Positions 13,816 to 15,412 of a stretch of DNA of 15,412 nucleotides are shown here, in pieces. Source of the DNA: Bacillota bacterium (GTDB lineage: Bacteria > Bacillota > Clostridia > Lachnospirales > Cellulosilyticaceae); contig JAEXBC010000126.1 in the NCBI GenBank assembly GCA_023457875.1, forward strand, positions 1 to 15,412, written 5' to 3'. Made by a program: the position numbers and the translations under genes. The notes below the pieces were generated by a model that was not told the DNA's origin, did no database searches, and worked only from the letters and a program-made list of their open reading frames with translations. The stretch's first letter is position 1. Each line of letters begins with the position of its first letter.

Positions 13816-14829
13816 TTAGTTAAGTTCAGCGAAGTATTTGATTGTTCTAACCATTTGGCTTGTGTATGAATTTTCATTGTCATACCAAGAAACAACTTGT
13901 ACTTGAGAAGTATTGTTGTCAAGGTTAGTTACCATTGTTTGTGTAGCATCGAATAATGAACCGTAAGAAATACCGATTACGTCAGATGATACAAGTTCTT
14001 CTTCTGTATAACCAAATGAATCTGAAGCTGCTGCTTTCATAGCTGCATTGATTTCATCTTTTGTTACTTTACCTTCTACAACAGCTGTTAAAATAGTTGT
14101 AGAACCTGTTGGAACTGGTACACGTTGTGCAGAACCGATTAATTTTCCGCTTAATGCTGGAATAACTAAACCGATAGCTTTAGCAGCACCTGTTGAGTTA
14201 GGAACGATGTTAGCAGCAGCAGCACGTGCTCTTCTGAAATCGCCTTTTCTGTGTGGTCCATCAAGTACCATTTGGTCACCTGTGTAAGCATGAACTGTTG
14301 TCATGATACCAGATTTGATTGCTGCTAAGTTGTTAAGTGCATTAGCCATTGGTGCTAAACAGTTTGTTGTACAAGAAGCTGCAGAAATGATTGTATCTTC
14401 TTTTGTTAAGATGTTTTCATTTACGCCGAATACAACTGTTGGAAGGTCATTACCAGCTGGAGCTGAGATAACAACTTTCTTTGCACCTGCATCAATATGT
14501 GCTTGAGATTTAGCTTTTGTTACATAGAAACCAGTACATTCAAGTACTACGTCTACACCGATTTCTCCCCATGGAAGGTTTTTAGCATCTGCTTCAGCAT
14601 AGATTTTGATTTCTTTTCCATCTACAACGATAGAAGATTCTTTAGCTTCAACTTTATCTGCTAAAGCATATCTACCTTGTGATGAATCATATTTTAATAA
14701 GTGTGCTAACATTGCTGGGTTAGTTAAATCATTGATTGCTACTACTTCATAACCTTCTGCACCGAACATTTGTCTAAAAGCAAGACGTCCGATACGACCA
14801 AATCCATTAATCGCTACTTTTACTGCCAT
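13816..14829 (-). CDS. gap: Type I glyceraldehyde-3-phosphate dehydrogenase
   Basis: A 337-residue tetrameric enzyme that oxidises glyceraldehyde 3-phosphate to 1,3-bisphosphoglycerate with NAD. The Rossmann signature [10 protein letters not shown] is at 6-15, and Asp34 after the second strand (AINDLT) indicates NAD preference. Catalytic Cys153 lies in SAASCTTNC and His180 in [10 protein letters not shown]; the SWYDNENSY block is near the C-terminus. The start is ATG 14829-14827, with AGGAGG eight bases upstream. The frame is open 27 codons further to an ATG at 14910, but that extension has no ribosome-binding site and does not match the family. It follows cggR by 131 bases, the order known from Bacillus, where CggR represses gapA and its downstream genes. 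Confidence 0.99.
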   Translation of the reverse strand: MAVKVAINGFGRIGRLAFRQMFGAEGYEVVAINDLTNPAMLAHLLKYDSSQGRYALADKVEAKESSIVVDGKEIKIYAEADAKNLPWGEIGVDVVLECTGFYVTKAKSQAHIDAGAKKVVISAPAGNDLPTVVFGVNENILTKEDTIISAASCTTNCLAPMANALNNLAAIKSGIMTTVHAYTGDQMVLDGPHRKGDFRRARAAAANIVPNSTGAAKAIGLVIPALSGKLIGSAQRVPVPTGSTTILTAVVEGKVTKDEINAAMKAAASDSFGYTEEELVSSDVIGISYGSLFDATQTMVTNLDNNTSQVQVVSWYDNENSYTSQMVRTIKYFAELN

Positions 14830-14960
14830 TATTGGTTCCTCCTTGAAATAAGTTTCTAATTTTTTTATATTCAAATCGCCAGTGTTAGTATTGACTAAGC
14901 ACGACGACATGATACCTGTTTCATATTACCATTAATTCTCAAAGAATTCTATGGAAAATG

Positions 14961-15412
14961 TTAATTATTTAACCTTTTAGCTGTCAAAAGGTCTAAAATT
15001 GCTTTTGCTGCTTCCTCATCGATAATCAGATAACCCTCTCCTAAGAGCTGAGTCGTAGCCAAAATGGCTTCTGCCTTACTTGCTCCACCAGCAACAGCAA
15101 TACGAATAGGAATGTTTTTTGCCATATCTGGGGCTATGCCTATCACTTCAGACCCATAAATAATTTCACCCTCTTGGTTAAAATAATGTCTAAAAGTTTC
15201 AGCTACAGCCTTCTTCTTTATTAATAGATTGAGCACTGCTTGGGGTTCTTTACGATGTTTTGCCATTTTTAAGGCATTTCCTATTCCAAATATTATCATA
15301 TCCGTTTTTGACAACTTATGCAATAATTTTTGTATTTGTGGCTCATTTTTAATCAGCGTAATTGATTGATTGCTTAAATTATCAGGGATTGTAAGTGTCT
15401 CATACATGGCAC
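14961..15412 (-). CDS. cggR: Central glycolytic genes regulator CggR, C-terminal part
   Basis: The final 149 or so codons of a SorC/DeoR-family transcription regulator; the N-terminal DNA-binding part lies beyond the right edge, because the frame is open to the last base. The visible piece is the sugar-phosphate-binding domain, with IIFGIGNALKMAKHR, VAETFRHYFNQEGEI, IRIAVAGGASKAEAI and LIIDEEAAK blocks that closely match Bacillus CggR (HGIGEAKTMAQRR, AVAGGSSKAEAI). In Bacillus this domain binds fructose 1,6-bisphosphate, which relieves repression of the glycolytic operon. The location directly upstream of gap supports the assignment. The operator is expected upstream of cggR, outside the window. 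Confidence 0.92.
   Translation of the reverse strand, partial: AMYETLTIPDNLSNQSITLIKNEPQIQKLLHKLSKTDMIIFGIGNALKMAKHRKEPQAVLNLLIKKKAVAETFRHYFNQEGEIIYGSEVIGIAPDMAKNIPIRIAVAGGASKAEAILATTQLLGEGYLIIDEEAAKAILDLLTAKRLNN

Noticed and set aside
14830..14910. 27-codon N-terminal extension of gap
   Set aside because: There is no Shine-Dalgarno site at ATG 14910, and the family begins at [12 protein letters not shown], preceded by AGGAGG.
14830..14960. CggR operator upstream of gap
   Set aside because: In Bacillus the operator lies upstream of cggR, which is outside this window; the small palindrome here does not resemble it convincingly.

Overview
The window looks like a chromosomal segment of a low-GC Gram-positive bacterium of class Clostridia. 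The signs are strong GGAGG-type Shine-Dalgarno sites, AT-rich intergenic DNA with TATAAT promoters, a CggR-type regulator ahead of a glycolytic gene run, and a tmRNA tag (AEDNLAIAA) of the kind seen in clostridia. A Lachnospirales member such as Cellulosilyticum would fit, but that is a guess from protein flavour and not a demonstrated identification.

Nearly everything lies on the minus strand, so the biological order runs from the right edge to the left. At the right edge is the C-terminal sugar-sensing half of CggR. It is followed by the lower-glycolysis genes gap, pgk, tpiA, gpmI and eno, which together convert triose phosphates to phosphoenolpyruvate. A strong hairpin separates gap from pgk. 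pgk, tpiA and gpmI are 30-34 nt apart and probably share one transcript. gpmI ends in a terminator, and eno starts from its own TTGACA/GATAAT promoter directly after it. Next come a YIP1-like membrane protein, secG (with an unusual 62-residue tail) and rnr (RNase R), each followed by or preceded by its own terminator.

The middle holds two genes in the rnr-smpB interval: a membrane-anchored Amidase_2 cell-wall hydrolase (minus) and an isochorismatase-family hydrolase. The latter is the only convincing plus-strand gene. Then follow smpB and ssrA (tmRNA), which with RNase R form the trans-translation module that rescues stalled ribosomes and degrades defective mRNA.

The left 2.2 kb, immediately downstream of the ssrA 3' end, is clearly different. 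Hand-counted lines are about 22-27% G+C, against 38-50% in sampled lines of the glycolytic and rnr genes. It carries a two-gene operon: a DUF262 (ParB/GmrS-like) protein without its usual HNH nuclease domain, and, one nucleotide downstream, a HEPN-like protein cut by the window edge. This is the most interesting part of the window: a candidate defence or toxin-antitoxin-like pair in a likely horizontally acquired segment next to ssrA, a known integration hotspot.
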